Shown: piece after piece, positions 8,391 through 16,774 of the stretch
How positions within the stretch are numbered: position 1 is the first letter of the stretch
Layout of the letters: every line of letters begins with the position of its first letter
Assembly (NCBI RefSeq): GCF_001311885.1
Contig: NZ_BBCE01000002.1
Coordinates: 1-64,000, forward strand
Reading direction: 5' to 3'
From: Syntrophomonas palmitatica JCM 14374
GTDB lineage: Bacteria; Bacillota; Syntrophomonadia; Syntrophomonadales; Syntrophomonadaceae
DNA: 64,000 bases
The notes under the pieces: model-generated
What the model was told of the DNA's origin: nothing
Seen by the model: only the letters and a program-made list of their open reading frames with translations
Database searches by the model: none
Made by a program: the position numbers and the translations under genes

Positions 8391-8789
8391 ATGCTTAAAA
8401 ACACCATAATTCTATTGGTGCAAGAAATTGCAAACAGCAATACAGATAAGTCTAAAGCGGAGTTTAGAATTTTAGAAGAATTCGTAGACAACGCAATCCG
8501 CTATGTATCTGCTGTAACGAGGATGGAAAGTCAGGTGGAAATTTTAAGATTTCGCCTGGAACACTCTGACTATATGGCTGAAGTGCAACGGCTGGATCAA
8601 TCCCGCCGAAGCATACATAATGCTTTTATATCCCGGCTAAAAGTGGTTAACCGGATATGTGAAAGCCACGGGTTTGCCCCATTGTACCAGGGTAGCGATA
8701 ATCGCTACGACCAAGGGGATCTGGCTTTCCAGATCGTTAACGAATTTAGCGGGAATAGGCTTCGTGACGTTATTACTGACGAGTCGTAA
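8391..8789 (+). CDS. DUF3232-like phage-type protein
   Basis: The 132-residue, mostly helical protein resembles the DUF3232 family of Firmicutes prophages in the segments AIRYVSAVTRMESQVEILRF and SRRSIHNAFISRLKVVNRIC. The function of that family is unknown. ATG 8391 sits ten bases after the structured leader. The gene converges on and overlaps by 17 bases the reverse-strand gene at 8773. Family match is from memory of the pattern and is moderately sure. Confidence 0.6.
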   Translation: MLKNTIILLVQEIANSNTDKSKAEFRILEEFVDNAIRYVSAVTRMESQVEILRFRLEHSDYMAEVQRLDQSRRSIHNAFISRLKVVNRICESHGFAPLYQGSDNRYDQGDLAFQIVNEFSGNRLRDVITDES

Positions 8790-9198
8790 AATAAGTCTTA
8801 ACGATGGCGAAGCCGAGTTCGGTTAAATCCATTTCAGGAATTTCAGTAACTTCTCTGAGTATTGCTAAGGCGTTGCTCATTTGAGAAGTAGCCTGGTCCT
8901 GTTGGCTGACGAATTCCTTTTTGAATACTTCAGCAGCGCTGCGTTTGGTTTGGTCTTCGATTAGCGTAATGCTAGCCTCGATCAGCTGCTCCAAAGCATC
9001 AAAATATCTGTCGCGGCCCGGGAGTGTTCGGATGTGACTCGCTATTGCTGTGATTTTATTACGCAGGGCCTGTTCTTCCAGCCATTCCCGGGTAATTTGC
9101 GTGACCAGGTTGCGCTTGCTGGTACCATTTGAAACAGCCTGGATTTTAAGTTCACGATCTTCGGCATCGCTTAATGTAACGTTCGTTGTAATAGTCAA
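8773..9198 (-). CDS. ribbon-helix-helix/CopG-like protein with coiled-coil tail
   Basis: The product has an N-terminal beta strand then helices (TITTNVTLSDAEDRELKIQA) as in small ribbon-helix-helix plasmid regulators; the remaining part is helical with predicted coiled-coil character and an acidic-basic pattern. TTG 9198 is preferred because the SD AAAGGAG lies six bases before it. The upstream region, 9205-9260, is extremely A+T-rich and likely holds its promoter. It could control copy number or partition of the element when excised; this is inference. Confidence 0.5.
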   Translation of the reverse strand: MTITTNVTLSDAEDRELKIQAVSNGTSKRNLVTQITREWLEEQALRNKITAIASHIRTLPGRDRYFDALEQLIEASITLIEDQTKRSAAEVFKKEFVSQQDQATSQMSNALAILREVTEIPEMDLTELGFAIVKTYFTTRQ

Positions 9199-9280
9199 AA
9201 CAATCAACTCCTTTTGTATATAATATATAATTTATATATATTATACAACTTATATAACATATACGCAATACATTTCAAAA

Positions 9281-9306
9281 AGCGACCTTTCGGGGTCGTT
9301 TTTTAT
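9281..9306 (+). terminator. intrinsic terminator
   Basis: CGACC / GGTCG stem with T-run, followed by an A-rich linker and a leader hairpin, the recurrent arrangement of the element. Confidence 0.65.
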
Positions 9307-9354
9307 TACAAAAAATTATAAAAATCCCGTTTAACGGGGAAAGGAGCGAAAGCT

Positions 9355-9522
9355 ATGAGCAAAATTGAAAGACCGCTGAAATTAGTGGTCAACAACGGGC
9401 CAACCAAAAAAAAGAAAGAAAATCCCAAAAAGCAATTCTCTAAAGGGAATTGCAGGGATTTTCGCAGAGAATTCCGCAGTCCCAGAGGAAAGGAGGAATT
9501 TCTATATGATGATATCGTTTAG
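9355..9522 (+). CDS. small basic hypothetical protein, 55 aa
   Basis: ATG 9355 has an SD (GGGGAAAGGAG) behind the conserved CCCG/CGGG hairpin. The product is strongly basic (PTKKKKENPKKQF near residue 17; RREFRSPRGK near 40), which suggests nucleic-acid binding. It overlaps the start of the AAA+ ATPase gene that follows, so the two are probably coupled. No family recognised. Confidence 0.55.
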   Translation: MSKIERPLKLVVNNGPTKKKKENPKKQFSKGNCRDFRREFRSPRGKEEFLYDDIV

Positions 9523-11012
9523 AGATTCCTTGACGCCTGCATCGCAGCAGGCGTTCCTGCGGTAGCGGTCACCACTCCCGAGTGGGAAAGAGTTACTGTA
9601 GAAGTTGCAGAGGTTGCCAATTCCCGGGAAATGTCGTTTCTGACCTGGGATCACATTAATGGGTTGCAGCAGAGAGAAGTTCAAATTGCGCCCCCGGCGC
9701 TGCCGGTAGCTGCGCTGCAATCAATTGAAGGGGATATTGCCGATGCCCTGATTGTTTTTAGAAATTTTAATCCTGCCCTAGCTAACCCCAGTGTTCAACA
9801 GGCAGTCCGCCTTACTCTTACTTATTGTAAGGCAAACGGGGTATGTTTAGTTTTTATTTCGACTTCAGGTAATATCCCTGCGGAGTTGGAAAAAGAAATA
9901 CTAATTTTGGATTTCGATCTTCCTAATAAGGAGCAATCGAAGCCATTATTGATGACCTGGGTGAATATAAAAATGAGGTCCTCTACTCACAATTGGTAGA
10001 GGCCGCTATTGGTTTAACCCAGAACGAAGCAGAAAACATGATTGCTTTGTCTCTGGTGAAAAACCAGTTGCAGCTAACCCAAGAAGCCGTAGACGAAGTT
10101 AAGCGCCAGAAGGCGCAAATACTTAAAAAATCCGGGGTTTTGGAACTACATGAAGCTAAAGACCTCCCCAAAGTTGGGGGGTTAGACCAACTAAAATTGT
10201 GGCTTTGGGAACGTAGCAAAGCGTTTTCTGACGAAGCTAAAGAATTTGGACTACCGTTTCCAAAAGGCTGTCTGGTTTTCGGCATCCCTGGAACCGGGAA
10301 GTCTTTAATTGCTAAAACCATTGCCAAACAGTGGGGTTTCCCGCTTTTAGTAATGCAAAATGTACTCGACAAATATGTTGGAGAATCCGAAAAGCGCATG
10401 AAAGAAGCCTTAAAAATCGCAGAGCATATGGCTCCGTGCGTTTTAATGATTGATGAAATCGAAAAGTATTTTGCTGGTGTCGGTGGCAGCGGAGATTCGG
10501 GAGTTTCAACCCGAATATTCGGGCAGTTCCTGTCCTGGATGCAGGAAACCACTGCACCGGTTTTTGTAGCGGCTACCGCAAACAATATTGGTGGTATGCC
10601 GCCAGAGTTGCTCCGTAAAGGCAGATTCGATGAACTCTGGTTTGTCGATCTGCCGGGACAGTTAGAGAGGGAAGAAATCTTTAAGATTCATATTACCCGC
10701 AAGGGCCGCAATATTGAAGATTTTGACCTTAAAAAACTTGCCAAGGAAACCAGTGGCTATACCGGTTCTGAGATCGAACAGGTTGTTATAAGCGGCCTGT
10801 TCCGTGCTTTTAGTAAAAATCAGGACATAACCACTGAGATTTTGCTTGAAGCTGCCGAAGAAACTTCACCCCTTTCAGATACGATGAAAGAGGGCATAGA
10901 ACGGATGCGAAATTGGGGTAAAGAACGGGCTAGATTGGCATCTACCCCAGAGCCAGTAGGCCCGGAAACCCAAATAAACGCGTTTACAAAACGTCGCGCT
11001 TTGCGCGTATAG
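9506..11012 (+). CDS. Ycf46-type AAA+ ATPase (two frameshifts)
   Basis: The parts add to about 500 residues, as in Ycf46-like ATPases. ATG 9506 (SD AGGAGG) opens the frame; one base is missing near 9528, where FLDACIAAGVPAVAV begins in another frame, and one near 9948, after LPNKEQ. The C-terminal AAA+ module is complete: Walker A FGIPGTGKS, Walker B VLMIDEIEK, sensor ATAN and the arginine-finger region ELLRKGRFDE. Ycf46 is known from cyanobacteria and plastids; phages and mobile elements carry relatives next to Ycf35/DUF1257 genes, as here (11,709). Role unknown. The shifts look like sequence errors because the domain pattern is otherwise unbroken. Confidence 0.82.
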
Positions 11013-11023
11013 TACGCGCGTAC
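11012..11023. repeat. palindrome GTACGCGCGTAC, copy 2
   Basis: Exact core of the 8029-8042 site, abutting the end of the AAA+ ATPase gene and just before the hairpin leader of the next small gene. Confidence 0.6.
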
Positions 11024-11079
11024 CACCTTCCCCTGTTGGGGGCTAAAATCAGCCCCTACGGGGGCAAGGAGGTTATAAA

Positions 11080-11208
11080 ATGTTAAGAACCTTACTTTCG
11101 TCAAAGAGTAAAACTATTAAAAACGCATTCTATCCATATGCAGTAATTATAATTACTTTAATTGGAATTTGTTTAACAAATGCCTTAATAGAAGCGATAT
11201 GCAATTAA
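11080..11208 (+). CDS. small membrane protein, 42 aa
   Basis: ATG 11080 follows SD CAAGGAGG and a GCCCC-TAC-GGGGGC leader hairpin. The product has a basic N-terminus and one hydrophobic segment (YAVIIITLIGICLTNALI), so it is a likely single-pass membrane peptide. No family recognised. Confidence 0.5.
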   Translation: MLRTLLSSKSKTIKNAFYPYAVIIITLIGICLTNALIEAICN

Positions 11209-11258
11209 TAGCACTACATTTTGTTAAAGATGCGCAGTAACGAGGGGAAGATTGCCTT

Positions 11259-11597
11259 ATGAAATATAACTGGACCGAAATGACTGAGGACCAGAAGATG
11301 GCAGCGGTCAAAGAAGAAATGAGCCTGGTAACTCACAACGGAACAACCAAAGAGGATTTTGTAGAGATCATGCGGTTCCTGTCGGGACAGGTGGCATTGA
11401 GAGATAAGGCTCTGAAATTGTCAGTAGAGCGGATGCATGAATTGATTGCAGACGATTGCGACGAAGTAGTCTGCCCCAATGTATATGGTGAATGTACTGC
11501 TGATTGTCCCAATTGCGGGGAATATAACTCCGATGATTACCAAACGGCCATAGGATGCTGGATAAATGTTTACCTGGACAAGGCGACAGGCGCTTAG
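11259..11597 (+). CDS. hypothetical protein with cysteine-rich C-terminus
   Basis: The 112-residue protein is helical in its first 70 residues and then has five cysteines in a short stretch (VVCPNVYGECTADCPNCGEY, then IGCW), which could bind a metal. SD GAGGGGAAG precedes ATG 11259. It ends shortly before a terminator at 11636. I do not recognise a family. Confidence 0.6.
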   Translation: MKYNWTEMTEDQKMAAVKEEMSLVTHNGTTKEDFVEIMRFLSGQVALRDKALKLSVERMHELIADDCDEVVCPNVYGECTADCPNCGEYNSDDYQTAIGCWINVYLDKATGA

Positions 11598-11635
11598 TGC
11601 GCATTCCACGTATATAGTGGTGTAACACATAGAAA

Positions 11636-11662
11636 GCGATCTCTAAAAAGGTCGCTTTTTTT
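11636..11662 (+). terminator. intrinsic terminator
   Basis: GCGATC / GGTCGC stem (one G-U) with A-rich loop and a run of seven T. Confidence 0.7.
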
Positions 11663-11708
11663 ATTGCCAAAAATAAAAATCCCGTTAAGTCGGGGAAGGA
11701 GGTTTTTT

Positions 11709-12365
11709 ATGTCACATTGGATCTCGTTGCAAAATACCAAAATTATAAGCAAAACAGCAGCAATCAAGGCGGCAACTAAATTAGGTTATCAGTGCCGCCA
11801 CCGGGCAAAATGCAGGGGTTACAATGGCCAAACCCAACAATGTGATTTGGTTGTTGTATTACCAGGGGGGTACGATCTGGGGCTTAATAAACAACCAGAT
11901 GGTTCCTATGGTTTAGTAGCAGATTTTTGGTCAGATTATATTTCCAAATATCTGGCCGACCCCGAAACCCTACAAAAAGCTTACGATATGTATTCTGAGT
12001 TATGTAAAACTCAAGGATACGAAGCAGCGGAAGCTATGCTTAACGCTGCTAAAATCAGCAAGTTTAAACAGGCTTGCAATCTATACGAAACCATGGAGCT
12101 TGCTCAACAACAAGGATATTATGTTGTGCAGCATGAGCTCCCAGATGGCTCAATTCGCCTTGAATTGCAGGATGGAAACGAGAACACCAAAAAAATTCTT
12201 GTAGATTTGCCATCCACAGGCGAAATGAAGGTAGAGGCAGAGGGATATAGCGGAAGTAGCTGTCAAGAAGCTACTAAATTTCTAGAATCCCTCGGAACCG
12301 TCCAATCTACCTTGAAGCCCGAATATTACGAACCCCAAAAGGAAGGGGTGCGTAACAGTGTCTAA
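11709..12365 (+). CDS. Ycf35-like (DUF1257) protein fused to a DUF2997-like tail
   Basis: The N-terminal part (MSHWISLQNTKI, then QQCDLVVVLPGGYDLG and a DGSYGLVADFW segment) follows the DUF1257/Ycf35 pattern. The C-terminal part (EMKVEAEGYSGSSCQEATKF) matches the DUF2997 pattern, which is usually a separate small protein in Ycf35-Ycf46 neighbourhoods. Here the two seem fused in 218 residues. ATG 11709 has SD GGAAGGAGG after the conserved hairpin. With the Ycf46-type ATPase 0.7 kb upstream this restores the known three-part association on a mobile element. Biochemical function unknown. Confidence 0.75.
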   Translation: MSHWISLQNTKIISKTAAIKAATKLGYQCRHRAKCRGYNGQTQQCDLVVVLPGGYDLGLNKQPDGSYGLVADFWSDYISKYLADPETLQKAYDMYSELCKTQGYEAAEAMLNAAKISKFKQACNLYETMELAQQQGYYVVQHELPDGSIRLELQDGNENTKKILVDLPSTGEMKVEAEGYSGSSCQEATKFLESLGTVQSTLKPEYYEPQKEGVRNSV

Positions 12366-12618
12366 ATCAATATTTTTGCGCCCTGACGGAACTATTGAGG
12401 GGTTATATACCGATGCGATCCCTCTGCAAAAACTCGGGAAATTAACAGTTACAAGGGCAACTACTGTTGAGTTTGATGATGCTCGGCAAGAATGGTTAGT
12501 TGCTCTGCCCGATGGACAAGAAATCTATTCTAACGCTTCCCGAGAAGTGGCGTTAGAGTGGGAAAAAACCTACTGTGAAGCCCAGCTAATAGCCGGGTTT
12601 CGCCCGGGGGCATCATGA
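12358..12618 (+). CDS. hypothetical phage-type protein, 86 aa
   Basis: GTG 12358 overlaps the previous stop by eight bases (SD AAGGAAGGGG), and its own stop overlaps the next start (ATGA), so it sits in a coupled three-gene unit. The protein opens with SKSIFLRPDGTIEGLYTDAI and has a likely small beta-sheet domain. Similar small proteins occur in phages beside Ycf46/DUF1257 genes, but I cannot name the family. Confidence 0.6.
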   Translation: MSKSIFLRPDGTIEGLYTDAIPLQKLGKLTVTRATTVEFDDARQEWLVALPDGQEIYSNASREVALEWEKTYCEAQLIAGFRPGAS

Positions 12619-12761
12619 AGTGCCCCAAATGCGGGCAAGACCTGCATATAAGAATTCTGGATAACCGGGATGCCGATATGCTGGCAGTCCAGATAATCTG
12701 CCCCAAACATGGGGAATTATTTTTAGCCACATCAATTAATGGCGTGGTATCAATTTTATAA
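12615..12761 (+). CDS. small zinc-ribbon-like protein, 48 aa
   Basis: ATG 12615 overlaps the upstream stop. The product starts MKCPKCGQDLHIRILD and has a second metal-ligand pair in CPKHGE, forming a CxxC...CxxH zinc ribbon. Stop codon at 12759-12761 runs straight into the leader hairpin of the next gene. Probable nucleic-acid or protein-binding adaptor. Confidence 0.6.
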   Translation: MKCPKCGQDLHIRILDNRDADMLAVQIICPKHGELFLATSINGVVSIL

Positions 12762-12794
12762 AAATCCCATTAAATTGGGGAAGGAGGTAATTTT

Positions 12795-13931
12795 ATGGAT
12801 TTATTTCGTACTGAAGATATAATCGGAGCAGTTGGCAGTCATGAATACATTGGGGTTCGGTTAGCTTACCAGTTTGTGAATTTAGAAAACGCTAAATTCC
12901 GTTATGATTGGACAGTCAATTTGCTGGATAGCTTGGATATGGCGAGTTTCCACCCGCACCGTCCGAGTCCACCGGATGTGTTCCGTAGACTTACTTCAAA
13001 GTTAGCGGGGTACTACTCGGAAGATGGATTGCGTCAGAAAGTGGATGTTATCCGCGTCAACGATGATAAAGAGTCCATTGAACGAGTGGTTATGCTTATC
13101 GAAGTTGATGAAGAAAACCGGGAGGTATCCGATGGTCGCAAGGTTGCACGTCTAACCTTCGAAAAAGAGTATAACCTCTTTGATGTAGGCATTGGACCAT
13201 TCGGTTCTTTTGATTACTGCCCCTCGTGGCTAAGAGAAAAAATTTACGAAGTTAAAGATCTATACGAATGCTCTGTAAATTATCTCTCTCCGCAGCAAAT
13301 GAGGGATATTGTATTAAAAGTCCTTTATGCTGCAGGCAACCCGGTAAACAAGATCAATTCTCTTTGGAACATTCCAGCCAGCCGCGAATTCCTGGCTGAG
13401 AAACTGGAAGGGTTTTCAAGAGAAATTAATGAGTACGCATGTACTCAAAATAACGACATTGCTAAAAATGGAGGAGTTCTATTTGTGGATACTATTCCTA
13501 TAGTGAACACAAAAGAACAGAAGAAAAAAATCAGCGCCGATGCCATAGCGTTTGCCTTAGACAAACTCAACAAGGTCCTGCGAGAACAACAGGATAATAT
13601 TGTGTTTGCCAACGACCCTGATAAAGCCAGAGTTAAAGCGCAGGCTCGGTTTCAAGCCGAAGCCGATTCTATGATGGAACTGATCGAAGAATACGAACTT
13701 CTGCTAGGTGAAGTCATGGATGAAGTGCGGCAGGCACGAGAAATTACTCAAAACAAACTTCGCGAATTTTGCGCAAGCCCTGCAAAGCAAGCTGAACACC
13801 GGGAAACGGTAAAAAGTAGCAAGGGCGGCAAGAGAAAGCTTCAAAAAATTGAAGAAGTTAAGGCTGTTCTATCTGCAACGCAAACCATACCGGCACGAAG
13901 ATTTAATCTTCAACCTGCCGCAGGTATATAA
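12795..13931 (+). CDS. hypothetical phage/plasmid protein, 378 aa (DUF6744-like?)
   Basis: A clear gene with SD GAAGGAGG and the conserved leader hairpin. The N-terminal 160 residues form a mixed alpha/beta region; residues 240-345 are long helices with probable coiled coil, and the tail is lysine-rich (KSSKGGKRKLQK). I think it may be of the DUF6744 type found near AAA+/DUF1257 genes, but this is a weak recollection. It is followed after one base by the small gene at 13,933, so the two are co-transcribed. Confidence 0.6.
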   Translation: MDLFRTEDIIGAVGSHEYIGVRLAYQFVNLENAKFRYDWTVNLLDSLDMASFHPHRPSPPDVFRRLTSKLAGYYSEDGLRQKVDVIRVNDDKESIERVVMLIEVDEENREVSDGRKVARLTFEKEYNLFDVGIGPFGSFDYCPSWLREKIYEVKDLYECSVNYLSPQQMRDIVLKVLYAAGNPVNKINSLWNIPASREFLAEKLEGFSREINEYACTQNNDIAKNGGVLFVDTIPIVNTKEQKKKISADAIAFALDKLNKVLREQQDNIVFANDPDKARVKAQARFQAEADSMMELIEEYELLLGEVMDEVRQAREITQNKLREFCASPAKQAEHRETVKSSKGGKRKLQKIEEVKAVLSATQTIPARRFNLQPAAGI

Positions 13932-13932
13932 A

Positions 13933-14145
13933 ATGGCAGTAGTTTCACCTTCGCAAAATCTAGCCCTTGCAATCCAAGGTCTAGAATTAATTGAACAACT
14001 GCTCCAGGGGGTAGTTGATAAAATGGGTCGTATGGATGAAGAAACCAAAAAAAGATTTTTAAAAAACTACCCGTTTTTATATCATCCACAACAGGCCAAA
14101 GAACCACTATCCGTTTGGATAGATGACGTTAAGGCTCTCCTTTAA
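13933..14145 (+). CDS. small hypothetical protein, 70 aa
   Basis: ATG 13933 comes directly after the stop of the 12,795 gene. Two helices are predicted (LALAIQGLELIEQLLQGVV and TKKRFLKNYPFLY region). No family recognised. The stop codon is buried in the stem of the terminator at 14131-14163. Confidence 0.5.
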   Translation: MAVVSPSQNLALAIQGLELIEQLLQGVVDKMGRMDEETKKRFLKNYPFLYHPQQAKEPLSVWIDDVKALL

Positions 14146-14163
14146 TAGAGAGCCTTAATTTTT
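14131..14163 (+). terminator. intrinsic terminator overlapping a stop codon
   Basis: AAGGCTCTC pairs perfectly with GAGAGCCTT (9 bp) and is followed by AATTTTT. The downstream AAGG can also pair with CCTT to form a small hairpin at the SD of the next gene. Confidence 0.75.
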
Positions 14164-14176
14164 AAGGAGGTTAAAA

Positions 14177-15091
14177 ATGTTTGATAATCTTCAAAACAAT
14201 CAACCAATATCAGGTTTTGCCCTGGCTTTGGAATCCAATATTGCAAGTTCAAAGTCGGGAAAACCTTTTATGAATCTGCGGTTATCAGATGGCCAAAACA
14301 CTGTAGCCGCTAAAATGTGGGATTATGAAGGAGAAACCCCTCCCCAAAATACAGTTTTAAAAATAAAAGGCAAGGTTAATTTCTATCAAGATAAACCCCA
14401 GATTATTCTGGATAAGTGGCGTTTAGCAGAACCCACCGAATATAACCCTGCTGATTATCTGCCTGCCTATGAAGGGGAATTAGAACCCTTTTGGCAGAAC
14501 ATTATAGGTAATGTTGACCAGATAGGGAACGATGAATTAAAAGTTGCCATAGGTTCAATCTTAAATGAGTTGAAACAGAACATGATGGCTGCGCCAGCCG
14601 CAAAAAGTAATCACCATGCTTATTTGGGCGGCTTATTGGAACATACCAGTAATGTTTTAGATACTGCCATAAGCATTGCCAATCGGTACCCGGAACATAT
14701 AGACCTTGATTTAGTAATTTCCGGGGCAATTCTACATGATATAGGGAAAATACAAACCTATACATGGGACACTCCCCAAATAGGATGGACTAATCAAGGG
14801 CATTTATTAAATCATATTGTACTGGGTATAACAATGCTTGAAAAGAACTCTATTTTTGCAACTCTGCCCGAGGACACGAAGTTAAAATTATTTCACATAG
14901 TCTCATCGCACCATGGAAAATTAGAGTGGGCTTCCCCCGTAGAACCATACACCAAAGAAGCTATTATCATTCATTATGCTGATTTATTAGATAGCACTTT
15001 CAATCATGTTGATGCTGCCATAAAAGAGGGTATAAAAAAAGGTGAAACTATGATATACCCCAAAGTGTTTTTCAAAAAAATAATAATTTAG
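14177..15091 (+). CDS. YhaM-like OB-fold/HD-domain 3'-5' exonuclease
   Basis: The 304-residue protein has an N-terminal OB-fold (residues about 10-85) and a C-terminal HD phosphohydrolase domain: HHAYLGGLLEHT, the HD pair in ILHDIGKI, SSHHGKLEWAS and HYADLLDS. This is the layout of YhaM, a 3'-5' exoribonuclease (also active on DNA) of Firmicutes, normally about 314 residues. ATG 14177 has SD AAGGAGG. A copy on a mobile element might process phage-type transcripts or DNA ends, since recombination genes follow. Confidence 0.85.
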   Translation: MFDNLQNNQPISGFALALESNIASSKSGKPFMNLRLSDGQNTVAAKMWDYEGETPPQNTVLKIKGKVNFYQDKPQIILDKWRLAEPTEYNPADYLPAYEGELEPFWQNIIGNVDQIGNDELKVAIGSILNELKQNMMAAPAAKSNHHAYLGGLLEHTSNVLDTAISIANRYPEHIDLDLVISGAILHDIGKIQTYTWDTPQIGWTNQGHLLNHIVLGITMLEKNSIFATLPEDTKLKLFHIVSSHHGKLEWASPVEPYTKEAIIIHYADLLDSTFNHVDAAIKEGIKKGETMIYPKVFFKKIII

Positions 15092-15108
15092 CATCTCCTT
15101 TCTCCCCA

Positions 15109-15130
15109 GCGGCCTTTGGCCGCTTTTTTA
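15109..15130 (+). terminator. intrinsic terminator
   Basis: GCGGCC-TTT-GGCCGC stem followed by TTTTTTATT. Confidence 0.8.
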
Positions 15131-15178
15131 TTGGGTAAAACCCAAAAAATCCCGTTAAGTCGGGGAAGGAGTGTTGAT

Positions 15179-15598
15179 ATGAATAAAAAACAAAGAGTAG
15201 GAAGGTGCTTGTTGTTAAAACCCGCAATAAAGCGGGCATACCGTGAGTATAGGGAGGCTCAGTTTTATGCTGAGTCATACCCCAAAAATGCCCTGTCGCA
15301 AATGCAGTTAGAAGCTGTAACGGCTAAATTGGATGCCGTTATCGGGGAAGTGTTCAAATTGGATATTACCCCGGCGAAACGAAACCGGGCAATTGCGGCC
15401 ATCGAAGCCTACCTGCCCTTGCAGAAGAAGGGCAGGAAGATTGTCAACGACCGGATATTGTTCGAACTACTCGAAAGAATGGAATCTGAAAAAGATTTCC
15501 AGGAATTTGAGAAAATCGACGCCCGGTTACAACGGTATGGCTTTAATAGCCATAACCAGTTGTATAAATTTCTTAATGATGTGGGAGTGGCATTCTAA
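15179..15598 (+). CDS. hypothetical protein upstream of ERF
   Basis: A 139-residue, helical, basic protein (MNKKQRVGRCLLLKPAIKRA at the start). ATG 15179 has SD GGAAGGAG and the conserved CCCG/CGGG hairpin. The stop touches the ERF start (TAAATG), so it belongs to the recombination operon 15,179-17,957. No family recognised. Confidence 0.6.
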   Translation: MNKKQRVGRCLLLKPAIKRAYREYREAQFYAESYPKNALSQMQLEAVTAKLDAVIGEVFKLDITPAKRNRAIAAIEAYLPLQKKGRKIVNDRILFELLERMESEKDFQEFEKIDARLQRYGFNSHNQLYKFLNDVGVAF

Positions 15599-16273
15599 AT
15601 GTCACTCGCCGCAAAATTAGTTAAGATCATGGCTAGCTGTGCTTATATACAAAAAGATTCGGTTAACGAATATCATAAGTACAGCTATGCCTCAGCCGCA
15701 GCGGTACTTGAAAAAGTTAACGCTGCCTGTGTAGCTAACGGCATAGCAACATTAACCCATTCCAAGATACTTAATTCGTGGGAACGGGTTAATGGCCGCG
15801 GCAACGCAGAGTATTACAAAGAAGTCGAGGTTGAAATCACCTTGATTGATTGTGATACTGGCGAAGAAAAGGTCATATCCGGTATTGGATGTGGCATGGA
15901 CACAGGCGATAAGGCGGTCATGAAAGCCCAAACCGCCGCCATCAAATACGCCTGGTTAATGGCCTTACAAATCAGCACTGGGGACGACCCAGAAGCTGAT
16001 GCCAATACCGACAAATTAACCCAAGAACCCGGTTGTTGTCCAGTCTACCAGGTGGAAAAACTCATTGTCCCACCCAGCAGGGACAGGGCAAAGGTAATTC
16101 TCCTGGTTCCGAACACTGGGGAACAGATTGAAGCAATAGCCCAAAAATCTTTGGATATGCTTCTTGCTCAAAAAATTGGCAAAGGTAATAAGATTACCTG
16201 TACTTTTGGCGAATATACTTCGCCACAGGGCAAGACATATCCAGAGATATTAACGCCCAGGAAAATAGCATAG
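15599..16273 (+). CDS. erf: ERF-family single-strand annealing recombinase
   Basis: ERF proteins anneal complementary single strands in phage recombination. The 224-residue product has the family pattern: YHKYSYASAAAVLEKVN near residue 25, a central segment around ISGIGCGMDTGDKAVMKAQT, and AAIKYAWLMALQISTGDDPE near 115-135. The C-terminal 90 residues form a separate beta-rich domain (VILLVPNTGEQ onward) not typical of ERF. Together with the RecB-like nuclease downstream it makes an exonuclease-annealing pair like lambda Red or RecET. Confidence 0.85.
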   Translation: MSLAAKLVKIMASCAYIQKDSVNEYHKYSYASAAAVLEKVNAACVANGIATLTHSKILNSWERVNGRGNAEYYKEVEVEITLIDCDTGEEKVISGIGCGMDTGDKAVMKAQTAAIKYAWLMALQISTGDDPEADANTDKLTQEPGCCPVYQVEKLIVPPSRDRAKVILLVPNTGEQIEAIAQKSLDMLLAQKIGKGNKITCTFGEYTSPQGKTYPEILTPRKIA

Positions 16274-16284
16274 GAGGTAATCAG

Positions 16285-16764
16285 ATGGATTTAGAGAAAC
16301 TGTCTGGATACCCCAGTGCTATAGCTGGGTTAGAAAAAAATGGGCTGGCCTTAAAAAATAAGGCCCAGTCCATTAAAACCCGTTTGGAGAATATTAAGGC
16401 CCAGTTCCAGGCTGATATTGCTTTGGCTAAAACCGAAGATGGCAAAAAAGCATTTTCTAATGCTGAAGCCAGAGATATAGAGCTATCCAAACGGCTGAGT
16501 GGATCTGAAGAATTCCAAAACCTCTCAGGTCAACTCGATGCCGTGGAAAAGGAACGGGCCGAAAACGAAATTAATATTGAGCAGTTGAAAGGGGAGTTTA
16601 GCGTTGAACGCTATAAACTGCGCCTACAGACTGCCGACAAGATGGAGCAGGCTTCACTTCACTTCACCGAAGGTCTGCAAATTCTGTCGGGATTAGGAAA
16701 CTTATTTAAGTTACTAACCCAAAATCCTCCGCAAACAACTTCTGAAGACGAATACGATTTTTAG
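16285..16764 (+). CDS. coiled-coil protein of the recombination operon
   Basis: The 159-residue product is nearly all helical with heptad-like leucines and many charged residues (KTRLENIKAQFQADIALAKT; DAVEKERAENEINIEQLKGE). SD TAGGAGG precedes ATG 16285. It lies between ERF and the nuclease, so it may be a partner or tether for one of them. No family recognised. Confidence 0.6.
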   Translation: MDLEKLSGYPSAIAGLEKNGLALKNKAQSIKTRLENIKAQFQADIALAKTEDGKKAFSNAEARDIELSKRLSGSEEFQNLSGQLDAVEKERAENEINIEQLKGEFSVERYKLRLQTADKMEQASLHFTEGLQILSGLGNLFKLLTQNPPQTTSEDEYDF

Positions 16765-16774
16765 GAGGGATGAA

